Both the position numbers and the translations under genes were made by a program. Of a DNA stretch of 64,000 nucleotides, positions 62,838 to 64,000 are shown piece by piece. How positions within the stretch are numbered: the stretch's first letter is position 1; each line of letters starts with the position of its first letter. The notes below the pieces were generated by a model that saw nothing but the letters and a program-made list of their open reading frames with translations, was not told the origin of the DNA and made no database searches. The stretch comes from Romanomermis culicivorax (lineage: Eukaryota > Nematoda > Enoplea > Mermithida > Mermithidae), in the NCBI GenBank assembly GCA_963922205.1, contig CAWUHX010000287.1, positions 293,528 to 357,527 on the forward strand, in the 5' to 3' direction.

Positions 62838-64000
62838 CTAAAAAATTAAAATTAAAAATTTTGTTAATTTTGGAGGAAAAATTCAAAAATTCGCATGCTA
62901 CAGTAAACAGGAACTTTGAATTTTCACATTCCTGACCCGAGAATACTTACTTTTCAACTTTAAAATTTTCAACCGCATTTTTTCTTAACGTTTTGAAACA
63001 TAAATGAACGAGTTTAACTATTCAAAATATTTAAATTCTTCCTCGTTTAAAAATATTTTTTGTTTTGAAAAATAAATATTTTCAGAGGAAATATGAATTT
63101 TTTAATCAAACAATCCAAAAATATTGAAGTTTTTAAATTTTTTCTCCAAAAAAACTCATTTTTTGGAAAAAATGCAACTTTTTCGAGAAATATCAAGTTT
63201 TCGAAGCTTTTTTCTCCAGAAGTTTAATTTTTCCGGCAGAAAAGTGTTGATTTTTCAATTCAAAAAAATGCTAATTTTTTGTAAAATATCAAAACTTTTC
63301 AATTTTTTTTCTTAAAACATTCATTTTTTGAAGAAAAATGTAAATTTTTCAAAACGAAAAAATCAATTTATTGAAGAATTTTGTTTTTACTTTTTTTTCC
63401 TCGAGAACTTTTAAATAAGTTTTTGCAAGAAAAAGCAAATTTTTAAAACAAAAAAATTAAAATTTTATGGAGAATTCTGAGTTTTTTCAACAAAAATGCA
63501 AATTTTTAAAACAAAAAATGCAATTTTGTGAAAAAATTTTGACTACTCTAGAAGATTTGTCTCGGAAAATCTGCGTTTTTTGCACATTTTTAAATGAAAA
63601 AATACAAATTTCATGGAAAATTTTTAGTTTTATAGTTTTTCCTGGAAAAAAATCGAGTATTTTGCACAAAAAAGTAAATTTTTAATTCAAAAAATGCATG
63701 TTTTATGAAAAATTTCGACTTTTCTATTTTTTTTTTCTTGGAAAAAATCAAGTTTTTCTGTACAAAAACGCAAATTTCTAAATCAAAAAACACGACAATT
63801 CTCAGTTTTCTAGTTTCTTCCTGGAAAAAAATTTACTTTTTTGCACAAAAAGACAAATCGTCAATCTAAAAAAATGCAAATTTCATGAAAAATTTCGAGT
63901 TTTCTAGTTTTTTCCGCAGAGAAATTGCGGTTTTTTGCACAAAAATGCAAATTTTTGAATTAAAAATTGCAAATTTTTCGACAAATATCAAGTTTTTCAG
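62838..64000 (-). repeat. SKA1 intron: degenerate A/T-run DNA
   Basis: Alternating A-runs and T-runs with words such as AAAATGCAAATTTTTAAA, CAAGTTTTTC and TTTTTCCTGGAAAAAA. The loose period is about 110-120 bp from 63380 onward. No exon recognised up to the window end. Confidence 0.65.

Noticed and set aside
1-64000. CRISPR-like arrays
   Set aside because: Regular repeats are present, but they are plain tandem arrays without unique spacers or cas genes, in introns of a eukaryote.
1-64000. A new multi-gene enzymatic or defence system
   Set aside because: All supported genes are conserved housekeeping genes (transporter, lipid transfer, ribosomal, kinetochore) with no unexplained conserved frame between them.

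Overview
The window is nuclear DNA from an animal, most likely a nematode. The reasons are: several genes split by introns with TTTTCAG-type acceptors; acceptor-like TTTTTCAG or TTTCTCTAG sites directly upstream of two start codons, as expected for spliced-leader trans-splicing; and many TACAGTAA words, which are common in Caenorhabditis non-coding DNA. No species can be named from the sequence. There are no rRNA, tRNA or CRISPR features and no bacterial gene organisation.

Four genes are supported. (1) On the + strand, the last two exons (2987-3177, 5733-5998) of an SLC36-like amino-acid transporter that enters from the left edge. (2) On the - strand, a complete oxysterol-binding-protein-related gene of the ORP5/ORP8 type: 15 coding exons from 49658 down to 11591, 847 residues, with all intron phases consistent. 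It has a basic N-terminus, a PH domain, a lipid-transfer (ORD) domain with EQVSHHPP, and a C-terminal membrane anchor. (3) On the - strand, a complete mitochondrial ribosomal protein L7/L12 gene (MRPL12): four exons, 58195-51043, 194 residues. (4) On the - strand, the last exon of a SKA1-like kinetochore gene (62837-62521) whose 5' part lies beyond the right edge. The transporter and the ORP gene converge; SKA1, MRPL12 and ORP share one strand.

Coding sequence fills only about 6% of the window. The rest is introns and intergenic DNA made almost wholly of tandem or low-complexity repeats. Nearly every intron carries its own array: a CACGTG satellite, 155-, 119-, 135-, 169- and 41-bp families, CCGGATCC-rich arrays, GGAATCGGAATCGAAA arrays and long A- or T-rich tracts. 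Short words such as TCACGTGA, TGACGTCA, TTTACAC, TACAGTAA, GGAATCGGAATCGAAA and an AGATCTCGACGAGATCT palindrome recur in arrays of different period. Only one ORP intron (84 bp) is of ordinary nematode size.

The best-supported discoveries are a three-copy family of small inverted-repeat transposons (ends CATACCTGTA, each flanked by an 8-bp target duplication), one copy of which seems to hold a nested solo LTR, and an 11-nt direct repeat at the two ends of the 7.3-kb ORP intron, which looks like an intron-gain scar. Introns rich in opposite bases flank two exon blocks of the ORP gene and could favour circular RNAs. I found no clear previously undescribed enzymatic or defence system.
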